From assembly GCF_009363715.1 (NCBI RefSeq), contig NZ_CP045404.1, positions 1,518,001-1,582,000 on the forward strand: 64,000 nt of DNA. Direction: 5' to 3'. The DNA comes from Roseovarius sp. THAF9. Lineage in GTDB: Bacteria; Pseudomonadota; Alphaproteobacteria; Rhodobacterales; Rhodobacteraceae. Every line of letters starts with the position of its first letter. The stretch's first letter is position 1. Made by a program: the position numbers and the translations under genes. The notes beneath the pieces were generated by a model that was given only the letters and a program-made list of their open reading frames with translations, had not been told where the DNA came from and did no database searches. This document shows, piece after piece, positions 17,247-26,410 of this stretch.

Positions 17247-17834
17247 CTATTGCCCGGTTTCGGTGGGCTGCGGGTCGGCCGGGGCGTCGCAAGCGCTGAC
17301 CAGGTCCTCGTATTTCTGGGTGATCCAGCCAAGGGCCTGTTCGGGGTTGCCGTCCTCGACCTTGGAGGTGAGCTGGGCAAAGACGCGGGCCGAGCGGCTG
17401 TCGTCGATCATCTCGATATCCTGGCTGGTCACGACCGTCTCGTAGACGAAATAGGCGATGGCGACCAGGAGGATGCCGCGGGCCACGCCGAACAGGAACC
17501 CGAGGCCCTGGTCGATGCCACCTAGGGCGGAGCGTTGCACGACCGAGGAAAAGAGCGGTGTGATGAGCGACGTCACGATGAGCGTGACGGCGAAGATCGC
17601 CGCGGCGGCGGCCAGCATGGACAGCGCACAGGTGTCGGCAAGGAAATCGCCCACCACGGGCACTTCCTTGACCAGCGGTTCGACCTGCGGCGCGAAGAGG
17701 AAGGCGAGGATGGCGGCGACGATCCAACCGGCGATGGCCAGAAGCTCGCGCACGATGCCGCGCGAATAGGCCAGCAGTGCCGACAGCACGATGATCAGCG
17801 CGACGATGCCGTCGATGATGGTGAAGCCTTCCAT
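17247..17834 (-). CDS. cvpA: CvpA family protein
   Basis: A 195-residue inner-membrane protein with four hydrophobic segments: IIDGIVALIIVLSALLAYSRG, the conserved ELLAIAGWIVAAILAFLFA, SMLAAAAAIFAVTLIVTSLI and GIDQGLGFLFGVARGILLV. The D8-G-I motif, the SRGIVRE and the RGLGF-like GLGFLFGVARG are standard for CvpA (first seen as colicin V production factor). In many bacteria it lies next to purF; here a DUF606 gene comes between. AGGA lies eight bases before the start. The last 60 residues are a polar cytoplasmic or periplasmic tail. Confidence 0.93.
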   Translation of the reverse strand: MEGFTIIDGIVALIIVLSALLAYSRGIVRELLAIAGWIVAAILAFLFAPQVEPLVKEVPVVGDFLADTCALSMLAAAAAIFAVTLIVTSLITPLFSSVVQRSALGGIDQGLGFLFGVARGILLVAIAYFVYETVVTSQDIEMIDDSRSARVFAQLTSKVEDGNPEQALGWITQKYEDLVSACDAPADPQPTETGQ

Positions 17835-17867
17835 GAGCGCGTCCTGTTTTACCTTTGGTTGGGCGCG

Positions 17868-19232
17868 CTACCCGGCGCCGAAAATCTCACCTACGAAGCT
17901 GGTCAGGTCGCCGATCTGGTTGAGCGACAGACCCCCGGTTCCGCCGGTCTTGCCCCCGGCGGGAATGATTGCGGAGCTAAAACCAAGTTTTGCGGCTTCT
18001 TTCAACCTGTTTTCTGTCTGGGACACCGGGCGGAGGGCGCCGGACAGAGAGATTTCGCCGAAAAGGACACAGTCGGCGGGCAAGGCGGTGTCTTCGCGGG
18101 CGCTGAGAAGGGCCGCGGCGACGGCAAGGTCGGCGGCAGGTTCGGAAATGCGGATGCCGCCGGCGACGTTGAGATAGACATCGAGCCCGGCGAAGGGCAC
18201 GGCGCAGCGGGCCTCGAGCACGGCGAGGATCATGGCGAGGCGGGCGCCGTCCCAGCCCACAACGGCGCGGCGCGGCTGGGAATGGGGCGTGGGGGCGACG
18301 AGCGCCTGCATTTCAACGAGGACAGGCCTGGTGCCCTCGATGCCGGCAAAGACGACCGAGCCGGGCGAGGGGTCGCCGCGCCCGGACAAAAAGAGCGCGG
18401 AGGGGTTGGGGACCTCGGCGAGGCCCGCGCCCGTCATTTCGAACACGCCGATCTCGTCGGCGGGGCCGAAGCGGTTCTTGACCGCGCGCAGGATGCGGAA
18501 CTGGTGGCCGCGCTCGCCTTCGAAATAGAGGACCGAATCGACCATGTGCTCGACCACGCGGGGGCCGGCGATCTGGCCTTCCTTGGTGACGTGGCCCACC
18601 AGGATCACAGAGCAGCCCTTGCGCTTGGCGAAGGTGACAAGCTCGTGCGCGGCGGCGCGGACCTGCGCCACGGAGCCGGGCGCGCTGTCGACATTGTCGG
18701 CCCACATGGTCTGGATCGAATCGATGATGACAAGCTGGGGCGTGTCGCGGTCGAGCGTGGTGAGGATGTCGCGCAGGGCGGTGGCGGTGGCCAGTTTCAC
18801 GGGCGCGTCGCCCAAGCCGAGGCGCTGGGCGCGCATGCGGACCTGTGCACTGGCCTCTTCGCCCGAGACGTAGACGGTTTGCAGCCCGGCCTGGGCGAAG
18901 CGGGCGGCGGCTTGCAGCAGCAGCGTGGACTTGCCGATGCCAGGATCGCCGCCCACCAGCGTGGCCGAGCCGGGCACGAGGCCGCCGCCGAGGACGCGGT
19001 CAAGCTCTGCGATGCCGGAATGGGTGCGCGGCGGGGGCGCTTCGGCGGTGGAGAGGTCACTGAGCGCGATGGCGGTGCCGCGCTTCGTGCCGAGCGACTT
19101 GGAGGCCGGGCCGGCGGACAGGGGCGCCTCTTCGATGATGGTGTTCCATTCGCCGCAGGCGTCGCAGCGGCCGGACCACTTGGAGTGGACGGCGCCGCAG
19201 GCGGTGCAGGTGAAGGAGGCGGTTTTTCCCAT
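17868..19232 (-). CDS. radA: DNA repair protein RadA
   Basis: RadA (Sms) is a RecA-like ATPase that helps process recombination intermediates. The 454-residue protein has the N-terminal zinc finger C9-x2-C12 and C23-x2-C26, Walker A GDPGIGKST at residues 95-103, the RadA-specific KNRFG at 252-256, and a C-terminal Lon-protease-like domain (GLDVYLNVAGGIRISEPAADLAVA). The ATG at 19232 puts the zinc finger at the usual distance from the N-terminus; a further ATG six codons upstream is possible. Confidence 0.97.
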   Translation of the reverse strand: MGKTASFTCTACGAVHSKWSGRCDACGEWNTIIEEAPLSAGPASKSLGTKRGTAIALSDLSTAEAPPPRTHSGIAELDRVLGGGLVPGSATLVGGDPGIGKSTLLLQAAARFAQAGLQTVYVSGEEASAQVRMRAQRLGLGDAPVKLATATALRDILTTLDRDTPQLVIIDSIQTMWADNVDSAPGSVAQVRAAAHELVTFAKRKGCSVILVGHVTKEGQIAGPRVVEHMVDSVLYFEGERGHQFRILRAVKNRFGPADEIGVFEMTGAGLAEVPNPSALFLSGRGDPSPGSVVFAGIEGTRPVLVEMQALVAPTPHSQPRRAVVGWDGARLAMILAVLEARCAVPFAGLDVYLNVAGGIRISEPAADLAVAAALLSAREDTALPADCVLFGEISLSGALRPVSQTENRLKEAAKLGFSSAIIPAGGKTGGTGGLSLNQIGDLTSFVGEIFGAG

Positions 19233-19298
19233 ACCGGCGTCATGCCCCAAGCGTGGGGCGCGGTCAAACGCCTTCGCGTTGCGGCCGTCGCGCGGCGA

Positions 19299-20063
19299 TT
19301 ACTCGGCGGCGCGTCGGGGCAGGCCGACCACGGTGCCGTCGAGGTCCGAGACCTCTTCGTAGCCCAGTTCGGGCAGGATCGGGCGCAGGTCGTCGCGCAG
19401 GCGCTCAAGCTGGCTGACCGCGACGCTTTCCTCCATCTCGACGTCCTGAGCCCATTGCTTGAGCCGGACGCTGACAGCCTTGGCATGGTCGAGGCGCTTG
19501 TTGAACTGCTCGACCTCCTGCTGGCGCTGCTTGAGGAAGGCGCGGGCGCGGTCGACCTTGTCGTCGGAATAGACCTCGGCCAATTCGCGGCTGATGTAGG
19601 ACATCTGGGCCGCGACCTCCATGATCTGCGGCTCCAGCGATTCCAGGTCGGGATGTTCGCGCATGTAGGCGAGGCGCTCGCGTACTGCGTCGAATTCGGA
19701 CTGGATCTGGAACATGCCGGCCCGGTCGGCGGCATGGGCGGCGGCATAGGCCTGCGTGACGTCATGCATGTTCATGTGAAAGCGGCGGTGCGAGTTTTCC
19801 AGCGCCATGACGCGGGCATTGGTGGGCAGGTAAAAGCACAGAAGAACGGCGAGAATGGTCAGGCCGATTTGCGCAACTTGTCCTGCGTTTTCATAGACAT
19901 GTCCCCCGAAGCTGACCTGGAATTCGAGCCAGGGCAGAACGCCGACGGCCGCGAGGATGGTTGCGGTTAGAAGAGACAGAGCCGCGATTGCGAAAATGGC
20001 CACGGCAAGGCGATTCAGAAAATGTTGAGCGATTACAAAAATCGAACGAATGCTGTCGGTCAT
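19299..20063 (-). CDS. Membrane protein with cytoplasmic coiled coil
   Basis: A 254-residue protein, unrecognised beyond Rhodobacterales conserved proteins that are sometimes called DNA repair protein without evidence. Two membrane segments are visible near residues 19-40 (LAVAIFAIAALSLLTATILAAVG) and 60-77 (IGLTILAVLLCFYL). The remaining 170 residues are charged and helical (SEFDAVRERLAYMREH, RARAFLKQRQQEVEQFNKRL), predicting a coiled coil. The ATG at 20063 has GGGGTGAAG upstream. The radA gene lies 66 bp behind; a link with RadA is only positional. Confidence 0.75.
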   Translation of the reverse strand: MTDSIRSIFVIAQHFLNRLAVAIFAIAALSLLTATILAAVGVLPWLEFQVSFGGHVYENAGQVAQIGLTILAVLLCFYLPTNARVMALENSHRRFHMNMHDVTQAYAAAHAADRAGMFQIQSEFDAVRERLAYMREHPDLESLEPQIMEVAAQMSYISRELAEVYSDDKVDRARAFLKQRQQEVEQFNKRLDHAKAVSVRLKQWAQDVEMEESVAVSQLERLRDDLRPILPELGYEEVSDLDGTVVGLPRRAAE

Positions 20064-20177
20064 CACTTCACCCCAAAAGTATGCCAAATATAAATATCGG
20101 CAAGTTTACGCCGAGATTTGCGAGTCGCCTACTGAATTTTTGGTGAAACCCGGACAGACCCTGACCTGCAACGGCCT

Positions 20178-20651
20178 TTATTCATCGGGCAACTCCCCGG
20201 AATTCGTATTGGTTCCTGCACGCTTAGCCCCTTTTTCGGTGAAATGGCCGATGGCAATGGAGGCGAGAATGCAGGCGGTGAAAAGGTAGAGGCCCCAGGC
20301 GGTCTCGATCCGGCCGACGCCGATGCCCTTGGTCAGCGTGATGTAGAGGGCCACCAGAAAGACGTCGGCCATCGCCAATTTGCCGAGGATTTGCAGGACC
20401 GGCAGCGTCTTGCGCCGCAGGAGGCCGAAATGGATGAGCGCGAGGCCGATGGTTTTCACGTAAGGGGCGAAAAGGGCGAAGAAGGTGACCATGAGAGCCA
20501 GGAACACGTCACTGCCCCAGAGGCTTTGCAACCCGGTGATGACGGAGATTTCCGACAGGCCAAAGAGCGGCAGGAGACCGGCGCGCATTAGGGGGGCAAA
20601 CCAGGCGACTGGAAAAAGGACCAGAAGCGTCAGGTTGAGGTATTTGAGCAT
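20178..20651 (-). CDS. Paraquat-inducible protein A (PqiA) family membrane protein
   Basis: A 157-residue single-domain PqiA-family protein with four membrane helices: YLNLTLLVLFPVAWFAPLM, DVFLALMVTFFALFAPYVKTIGLALI, the KLAMADVFLVALYITLTKG helix and WGLYLFTACILASIAIG. The motif LG-K-L-A-M-x-D-V-F (here LGKLAMADVFLVAL) is the PqiA hallmark (usually W-S-M-x-D-V-F). E. coli PqiA has two such domains with zinc-ribbon cysteines; both are missing here. PqiA works in lipid trafficking with PqiB/C, which are not next to it. AAGG lies six bases before the ATG. Confidence 0.85.
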   Translation of the reverse strand: MLKYLNLTLLVLFPVAWFAPLMRAGLLPLFGLSEISVITGLQSLWGSDVFLALMVTFFALFAPYVKTIGLALIHFGLLRRKTLPVLQILGKLAMADVFLVALYITLTKGIGVGRIETAWGLYLFTACILASIAIGHFTEKGAKRAGTNTNSGELPDE

Positions 20652-20774
20652 GAGGTGCCTTTTGTCCGGTTGCCCAAGAGGTAAACAGCGCGCGCGGTGG
20701 GAACAAGCGCGGGGTGAGGGGGAAAGGGCACGACTCAGCGTCAGATCCTTTGGTTAAAGGCCTAAACGCGGGGT

Positions 20775-20817
20775 GGTATCGCGGCGGTATCCGGGTGGTA
20801 TAGCGTCGGTATTTTTG
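20775..20817 (+). repeat. 11-bp tandem repeat, four units (copy 2)
   Basis: Units GGTATCGCGGC, GGTATCCGGGT, GGTATAGCGTC and GGTATTTTTG start exactly 11 bp apart (20775, 20786, 20797, 20808). Units 1 to 4 correspond in order to those of the copy at 1937-1982, including the final TTTTTG. It lies between the PqiA-like gene and a small membrane protein gene. Confidence 0.85.
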
Positions 20818-20917
20818 AAATGCGCCGTGTTGAACAGAGCGTGCGGTGCGGAAGTCTTAAGAAGATGTTTACCGCCCCCATTTTCGATGCCGGACACCGT
20901 TCCGGCAGAGTGAATCG

Positions 20918-21253
20918 TCAGATGAAGTGGGGCGCAACCAAACAAAGCGCACAAGCCGCATTGCTAACACTTCCGAGTACCGTGTCGAAGGTTGGGCCGA
21001 CGCGCTGGAGCGCGGACAGGTGCAAAGCTGCGAATACAAACAAGGCTGGAACAGCGAGTATGGATGCGACGAGGATCGAGCCGGTCACAAAAACGATGAT
21101 AATGAAAAAGACGGAACCGATGGGTGAAATCATGAGCACAACGCCCGACGGATCACTTGGGTCCAGCGCGCGCAACGTCAATCCGACAGTCAGGTTGCAC
21201 ACGAACGCGGCGAGAATTGAGAGGATGGCCAGCGCAAAGAATACGCCTGTCAT
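20918..21253 (-). CDS. Small membrane protein coupled to the ABC transporter
   Basis: A 111-residue protein of unknown family with three hydrophobic stretches: VFFALAILSILAAFVCNLTVGLTL, GSVFFIIIVFVTGSILVASILAVPALFVFAAL and SNAACALCLVAPHFI. Its ATG overlaps the stop of the ATP-binding protein gene (ATGA), so it is translated from the same mRNA. In Mla-type operons a periplasmic substrate-binding MlaD gene is expected at this place; this protein has no MCE motif, so it is not MlaD. It may be an operon-specific membrane subunit or simply an uncharacterised lineage gene. Confidence 0.65.
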   Translation of the reverse strand: MTGVFFALAILSILAAFVCNLTVGLTLRALDPSDPSGVVLMISPIGSVFFIIIVFVTGSILVASILAVPALFVFAALHLSALQRVGPTFDTVLGSVSNAACALCLVAPHFI

Positions 21254-21996
21254 CGAACAGCCTCGATCGGTCCCTCTGCGGAGCCGGTGATGAACTGTTC
21301 GAGATAGGGATCGCCTGAGCCGTCCATCTGCGCCACCGGGCCGGTCCAGCGGATCTTGCCGCCGTGGAGCATGGCGACGTTGTCGGCGATGGCGCGTACG
21401 GAGGTCATGTCGTGGGTGATGGTCATGGCGGTGGCGCCCATCTCGGTCACGATTTCGCGGATCAGTTCGTTGATGACGCCCGACATGATCGGGTCGAGGC
21501 CGGTGGTGGGCTCGTCGAAGAAGATGATCTCGGGCTCGGCGCAGATGGCCCTCGCCAGCCCGACGCGTTTCTGCATGCCACCTGATAGCTCGGCGGGGAA
21601 CTTGTCGGCCTGTTCGGGGGTGAGGCCGACGCGGCGCAGCTTCTCGATGGCGATCTCGCGCGCCTCCGCCCAGGGACGTTTCAGCGAGCCGCGCAGCAGG
21701 CGGAAGGCGACGTTTTGCCAGACGGGCAGCGAGTCGAAGAGCGCGCCGCCCTGAAAGAGCATTCCGAAGCGGGCGAGAAAGGCGTCGCGGTCGCCGGTGG
21801 TGACGTCCTGGCCGTCGAGGGTGATCTGGCCGCTGTCATGCTGGATGAGGCCGAGGATGCATTTCAGGATCACGGATTTGCCCGTGCCGGAGCCGCCGAT
21901 GATGACCATCGATGTTCCCGAGGGGATCGTCAGGTTCACGCCGCGCAGGACGTGGTTGTCGCCGAAGGCCTTATGGACATCCGAAAGCTCGATCAT
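21250..21996 (-). CDS. MlaF-like ABC transporter ATP-binding protein
   Basis: A 248-residue ATPase with Walker A GGSGTGKS at residues 34-41, Q-loop in GMLFQGGALFDSLPVWQNV, the signature LSGGMQKRVGLARA, Walker B IIFFDEPTTGLDP and the switch histidine in TITHDM. FQGGALFDSLPVxxNVAF and LSGGMxKRV are typical of MlaF/Ttg2A ATPases that drive phospholipid or sterol transport across the envelope. It overlaps the permease gene by four bases. An MCE (MlaD) protein is not encoded in the window. Confidence 0.93.
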   Translation of the reverse strand: MIELSDVHKAFGDNHVLRGVNLTIPSGTSMVIIGGSGTGKSVILKCILGLIQHDSGQITLDGQDVTTGDRDAFLARFGMLFQGGALFDSLPVWQNVAFRLLRGSLKRPWAEAREIAIEKLRRVGLTPEQADKFPAELSGGMQKRVGLARAICAEPEIIFFDEPTTGLDPIMSGVINELIREIVTEMGATAMTITHDMTSVRAIADNVAMLHGGKIRWTGPVAQMDGSGDPYLEQFITGSAEGPIEAVR

Positions 21997-22778
21997 ACCG
22001 AGAAAAACACTCCCGTCAGAACGAAGTTGGCGGCGAGGATCAGGATGGCGGCGGCTTGGACCGAGCCCTTGGTGGCGCGGCCGACGCCCTGCGCGCCGCG
22101 GCCCGAGTTCATGCCGTAGTAGCAGCCCATGACGGCGGCGATGACGCCGAAGACCGCGCCTTTGACGAGGGACGAGATGATATCGAGCGGTTCGAGAAAG
22201 TCGACGGTGTTCTGGATATAGGTGGCGGCGTTGAACCCGAGGTTCTGCACGCCGACGGTGTAGCCGCCGAGGATGCCGATAATGTCGCCCACGCCGACCA
22301 GCAGCGGCACGGTGATGAGCGCGGCCAGCACGCGGGGGGCGACGAGGTATTTCATCGGATGGGTCGAGAGGGTGACCAGCGCGTCGATCTGCTCGGTCAC
22401 TTTCATGGTGGCGATTTCGGCGGCGATCGAAGACGTGACACGGGCGGCGATCATCAGGCCGACCAGTACGGGGCCAAGTTCGCGCACCATGCCGATGGCG
22501 ACGATCTGGGGAACCACGGCCTCGGCGTTGAAGCGCGCACCGCCGGAGTAGATCTGCAAGGCCAGCGCGCCGCCGGTGAAGATCGCCGTCAGGCCCACCA
22601 CGGGCAGCGACAGCCAACCTACCTGCATCAGCGCGTTGAACAGCTCGCGCGGATAGAAGGGCGGGCGCAGGATGTGGCTGAAGGTCGAGAGGGCGAAGAG
22701 CGTGATCCGTCCCAGCATCGCCAGCGCGGCCAGCGTGTTGCGCCCGAGCGCGGCGAGGGGCGACAGGATCAGGGTCAT
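21993..22778 (-). CDS. MlaE-like ABC transporter permease
   Basis: A 261-residue permease of the MlaE/YrbE family. It holds the amphipathic N-terminal helix [24 protein letters not shown], the membrane segment [21 protein letters not shown], the conserved [27 protein letters not shown] (a family signature) and [24 protein letters not shown]. These permeases move lipids together with MlaF and an MCE protein. Its ATG at 22778 overlaps the alr stop by four bases; it overlaps the ATPase gene in the same way. Confidence 0.94.
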   Translation of the reverse strand: MTLILSPLAALGRNTLAALAMLGRITLFALSTFSHILRPPFYPRELFNALMQVGWLSLPVVGLTAIFTGGALALQIYSGGARFNAEAVVPQIVAIGMVRELGPVLVGLMIAARVTSSIAAEIATMKVTEQIDALVTLSTHPMKYLVAPRVLAALITVPLLVGVGDIIGILGGYTVGVQNLGFNAATYIQNTVDFLEPLDIISSLVKGAVFGVIAAVMGCYYGMNSGRGAQGVGRATKGSVQAAAILILAANFVLTGVFFSV

Positions 22779-23815
22779 CCGCCGGTATAGAGCCGGTCGT
22801 AGCGCGCGCCCATCGCGGTCAGGATCTCGTAGCCGATGGTGCCGGCGTTGTCGGCGAGGTCGTCGACGGTCTGATCTTCGCCCAAGATTCGCAGCCACTT
22901 GGGATCAAAGCCCAGATCGGTGATGTCGACCGAGATCGAATCCATCGAGATGCGGCCCGCCACGGGGCAGGGTGTGTCCTCGGCGTAAAGCACGGTCTTG
23001 GGGCCCATGATGCGGTGAATGCCGTCGCCATAGCCCGAGGACACGGTGGCGATGCGGGTCTCGCGCGTGGCCGTGAAGGTGTTGCCGTAGCCAACGGTCT
23101 CGCCCAGGGCGAGGTGGCGGGTCTGGATCACCGGCAGGTCGAGCGTGACGACGGGGCGTGCCCCCTCGAAGGGCAGGCCGCCGTAGAGGCCGATGCCGGG
23201 GCGGCACATGTCGAAGTGATAGTTCGCTCCCAGGAGCATCCCACCCGTCTGGGCGAAACAGCGCGGCACGCCGGTGCCGTCGGTCATTTCTCTGAAGCAG
23301 GCAAGCTGTTGCGCGTTCATCGGGTGGTCCGGCTCGTCCGCGCAGGCAAGGTGCGAGATCAGCAACACCGGGTTCGCGGCCAGCACGGTGTCGCGCACGG
23401 CGGCCCATTCGGCGGGCTCCATTCCCAGACGGTTCATGCCGGAATCCAGCTGGATGCCGAAGGGGTGGCCGGGCAGCGCCTCGAGATGGCGGATCAGCTG
23501 ATCGGTGGTGTTCAGCATGGGCGTGAGGTTAAGGTCCGAGATCATGTCGGTGTCGCCGGCCATGTGGCCGGAAAAGACGTGGATGTCGGGTTTCGGTCCC
23601 ACCGCTTGCCGTAACTCGACACCTTCTTTTGGGATCGCGACGAAGAAGGTATTGACTCCCGCGCGGGCCAGGGCGCGGGCGACGCGGGCCATGCCGAGGC
23701 CGTAGCCGTCGGCCTTGACCACGGCGGCGGTTTCCACGCTGGTTTGCGCGTCGAGCGCGCGCCAGTTGGCGACGAGCGCGTCGAGGTCGATGGTAAGCTT
23801 GCCGGAACTACTCAT
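22775..23815 (-). CDS. alr: Alanine racemase
   Basis: A 346-residue PLP enzyme that makes D-alanine for peptidoglycan. The PLP lysine is K34 in [11 protein letters not shown], and the second catalytic base is Y262 in [19 protein letters not shown] (about residues 205-213) and VGYGNTF are standard. It is the first gene of a chain with overlapping stop and start codons running into an MlaE/MlaF-like lipid transporter, an operon that links wall and outer-membrane synthesis. The ATG at 23815 gives a normal N-terminus. Confidence 0.96.
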   Translation of the reverse strand: MSSSGKLTIDLDALVANWRALDAQTSVETAAVVKADGYGLGMARVARALARAGVNTFFVAIPKEGVELRQAVGPKPDIHVFSGHMAGDTDMISDLNLTPMLNTTDQLIRHLEALPGHPFGIQLDSGMNRLGMEPAEWAAVRDTVLAANPVLLISHLACADEPDHPMNAQQLACFREMTDGTGVPRCFAQTGGMLLGANYHFDMCRPGIGLYGGLPFEGARPVVTLDLPVIQTRHLALGETVGYGNTFTATRETRIATVSSGYGDGIHRIMGPKTVLYAEDTPCPVAGRISMDSISVDITDLGFDPKWLRILGEDQTVDDLADNAGTIGYEILTAMGARYDRLYTGG

Positions 23816-23876
23816 GGGCTGAGGTTTTGACCGGATGGGCCGGGGGGTCAAGCCCTAAGGCGGGCCAAGCGCCGGC

Positions 23877-25379
23877 TCAGAATTCGGTGCCGTCCTGCTG
23901 CCACGGTTTGGCGAGGTTGCCGAAGCGGGTGAACTGGCCTTCGAAGCTGAGTTCGACGGTGCCGATGGGGCCGTGACGCTGTTTGCCGATGACGACCTCG
24001 GCGCGGCCGTGCAGGCGTTCCATGCGTTCCTGCCAGGCGGCGATCTCTTCCAGCTTGTCGTCGGAGGGTTTCTCGCGTTCGGCGTAGTATTCCTCGCGGA
24101 AGACGAACATGACCACGTCGGCGTCCTGTTCGATCGAGCCGGATTCGCGCAGGTCAGACAGCTGCGGGCGCTTGTCTTCGCGGGATTCGACCTGGCGCGA
24201 GAGCTGCGACAGGGCGATCACGGGGATGTCGAGCTCCTTGGCGATGGCCTTCAGGCCTTGGGTGATTTCGGAGACCTCGTTCACACGGCTGTCCTTTGCC
24301 GAGGCGGGGCGCACGAGCTGAAGGTAGTCGACGATCAGCACATCCAGTCCGTGCGTCCGCTTCAGCCGACGGGCCCGCGCGGCCAGCTGGGAGATGGGCA
24401 GGGCGGGTGTGTCGTCGATGTAGAGAGGACAGGATTCGAGCGTCTTGGCGGCCTCGACGAAGCGGCGGAATTCGGTTTCCGTCATGTCGCCGCGGCGGAT
24501 CTGCTCGGAAGGGACCTCGGCGGCCTCGGACAGGACACGGGCGGCCAGCTGTTCGGCACTCATTTCGAGCGAGTAGAAGCCCACGACGCCGCCCTCGGTG
24601 GCGCCTTCGGAGCCGTCGGGGAGTGTGCCGCGGTTATATGCCTTGGCGATGTTGAAGGCGATGTTGGTGGCCAGCGAGGTTTTCCCCATCGAAGGACGCC
24701 CGGCGAGGATGAGAAGGTCGGACTTGTGCAGGCCGCCCAGTTTCTTGTCCATGTCCACAAGTCCGGTGGAGATGCCGGCGAGGCCGCCGTCGCGCTGGTA
24801 GGCGGCGTTGGCGACATTAACGGCGTCGGTTACGGCCCTGAGAAAGCTTTGAAATCCGGTTTCGGACTGGCCTTGTTCGGAAAGCTTGTAGAGCTTCTGC
24901 TCGGCCTCGACGATCTGGTCGCGCGGTTCCAGGTCGACCTCGGCGCGCTGGGCCTTGCCGGCGATGTCGTTACCAAGACCGATCAGCTCGCGGCGGATCG
25001 CCATGTCATAGATCATCTGGGCGTAGTCGCGCGCGGCGAAGGCCGAGATGGCGGCACCGGCAAGGCGGGCGAGATAGGCGGGACCGCCCAGTTCCTTCAG
25101 ACCCTCGTCGTCTTCGAGAAATGTCTTGAGCGTCACCGGCGAGGCGAGGTTGCCCTTGGCGATGCGGGCGGCGGCGGTCTCGTAGATGCGGGCGTGAACG
25201 GGGTCGTAGAAATGCTGCGGGCCGATCAGGTTGGCGACCCGGTCGTAGATGTCGTTGTTGGTCAGGATCGCGCCCAGAAGCTGCTGTTCCGCCTCGGTGG
25301 AATGCGGCAGGGCATCGGGTGCCGGCGCATCCTGTGCTGCCGGTGTGCCGGACGCGTTAAAGGTCGCAACTTCGCTCAT
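23877..25379 (-). CDS. dnaB: Replicative DNA helicase DnaB
   Basis: DnaB is the hexameric helicase at the replication fork. The 500-residue protein has the N-terminal primase-interacting domain (HSTEAEQQLLGAIL, near 27-40), the linker helix, and the RecA-type ATPase domain with Walker A GRPSMGKTS at 227-235 and Walker B VLIVDYLQL. A roughly 15-residue insert (NRGTLPDGSEGATEGG) follows the Walker A helix. The ATG at 25379 was chosen for the GGGGGA before it; the frame is open to 25559 in poor-quality sequence. Confidence 0.96.
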   Translation of the reverse strand: MSEVATFNASGTPAAQDAPAPDALPHSTEAEQQLLGAILTNNDIYDRVANLIGPQHFYDPVHARIYETAAARIAKGNLASPVTLKTFLEDDEGLKELGGPAYLARLAGAAISAFAARDYAQMIYDMAIRRELIGLGNDIAGKAQRAEVDLEPRDQIVEAEQKLYKLSEQGQSETGFQSFLRAVTDAVNVANAAYQRDGGLAGISTGLVDMDKKLGGLHKSDLLILAGRPSMGKTSLATNIAFNIAKAYNRGTLPDGSEGATEGGVVGFYSLEMSAEQLAARVLSEAAEVPSEQIRRGDMTETEFRRFVEAAKTLESCPLYIDDTPALPISQLAARARRLKRTHGLDVLIVDYLQLVRPASAKDSRVNEVSEITQGLKAIAKELDIPVIALSQLSRQVESREDKRPQLSDLRESGSIEQDADVVMFVFREEYYAEREKPSDDKLEEIAAWQERMERLHGRAEVVIGKQRHGPIGTVELSFEGQFTRFGNLAKPWQQDGTEF

Positions 25380-25672
25380 CTTGTCCCCCGTTCTGCCCTG
25401 ATCCCGGGTTGCGGCGCCATGTCCCCAATCGCGCTTGGTCCCGGTAGGTCGGTCTCTTAACGAGGGGGCCTGCGACGTGGCAACTTGTATATTTGTGTGG
25501 ATACTCTGTGGATATCCTGGTGCTACTACATTTTGGCCCTTCCGGGGTGCCAACGTCAAGATTTCGTTGCCTCGACGCGCATTGCGCGAGTTAACGTTGC
25601 GTCATCACAACGATAAAAAAGTTTCTAATATTGGGCTTTGACGAAGTGGCGCCGTGGCGACTCGGACACGCC

Positions 25673-26347
25673 TCAGCTGCGGGCGGCTTGCCAGGCGCGG
25701 GGATCGTCGAGGAACGATTCGACGCCGTCGAGGGTGGCGGCGTCGAAGCTGCCCTGCGCGCGCGCCTCGGCCAGCACGTCGCGCCAGGTGCAGAGGTAGT
25801 GCAGCGCGACGCCATGATCGCCGAGCGTTTTTTCGGTCTCGGGGAAGATGCCGTAATAGAAGATGACGGCGGTGTGCCCGCAGCTGGCGCCGGTGTCGCG
25901 GATGGCGTCGACGAAGCTGAGCTTGGAGCCGCCATCGGTGGTCAGGTCCTCGACCAGCAGGACGCGGTCGGCGTCGGTCATCGCGCCTTCGATCCGGGCG
26001 TTGCGGCCATAGCCCTTGGGCTTTTTGCGCACATATGTCATGGGCAGGGCCATGCGTTCGGCCACCAGTGCGGCGAAGGGAATGCCCGCAGTTTCGCCAC
26101 CGGCGATGTTGGTGAAGGCCTCGAAGCCCGCGTTGCGCATGACGGTGATGGTCAGGAAATCCATCAGCGTGGAGCGGATGCGCGGGAAGGAGATAAGCTT
26201 GCGGCAATCGATATAGGTCGGGCTGGGCAGACCCGAGGCCAGTGTAAACGGCTCATCGGCATTGAAATGAACCGCTTCGATTTCCAGCAGCATCCGGGCG
26301 GTGAGGCGGGCGATTTCCTGTTGGTCGGGATAGGTCGAGGGGATCAT
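25673..26347 (-). CDS. pyrE: Orotate phosphoribosyltransferase
   Basis: PyrE converts orotate and PRPP to orotidine monophosphate in pyrimidine synthesis. The PRPP motif [14 protein letters not shown] is at about residues 128-141; [18 protein letters not shown] near the N-terminus and [17 protein letters not shown] are orotate and PRPP contact regions. At 224 residues it belongs to the alphaproteobacterial form. AAGGA lies ten bases before the ATG. It is 63 bp behind pyrC and likely cotranscribed with it. Confidence 0.96.
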   Translation of the reverse strand: MIPSTYPDQQEIARLTARMLLEIEAVHFNADEPFTLASGLPSPTYIDCRKLISFPRIRSTLMDFLTITVMRNAGFEAFTNIAGGETAGIPFAALVAERMALPMTYVRKKPKGYGRNARIEGAMTDADRVLLVEDLTTDGGSKLSFVDAIRDTGASCGHTAVIFYYGIFPETEKTLGDHGVALHYLCTWRDVLAEARAQGSFDAATLDGVESFLDDPRAWQAARS

Positions 26348-26387
26348 GCGGGCGGTCCTTGGTGGTGTCTGCCGGAGCCTCCGGCGG

Positions 26388-26407
26388 GAGTATTTGGGAA
26401 CAGTGAA
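26388..26407 (+). repeat. GAGTATTT intergenic motif (copy 4)
   Basis: GAGTATTTGGGAACAGTGAA between pyrC and pyrE, four bases behind the pyrC stop and preceded by a CCGGA-GCC-TCCGG hairpin (26373-26383). Read on the pyrC strand it is TTCACTGTTCCCAAATACTC. Confidence 0.65.
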
Positions 26408-26410
26408 AGC

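Noticed and set aside
17535..19970. 811-codon plus-strand frame over cvpA, radA and the coiled-coil gene
   Set aside because: Runs antisense through three well-recognised genes; no start signal and biased Gly/Asp/His composition.
25590..25640. Terminator of pyrE formed by CGTTG..CAACG and a T run
   Set aside because: For the minus-strand gene the T run comes before, not after, the short hairpin.
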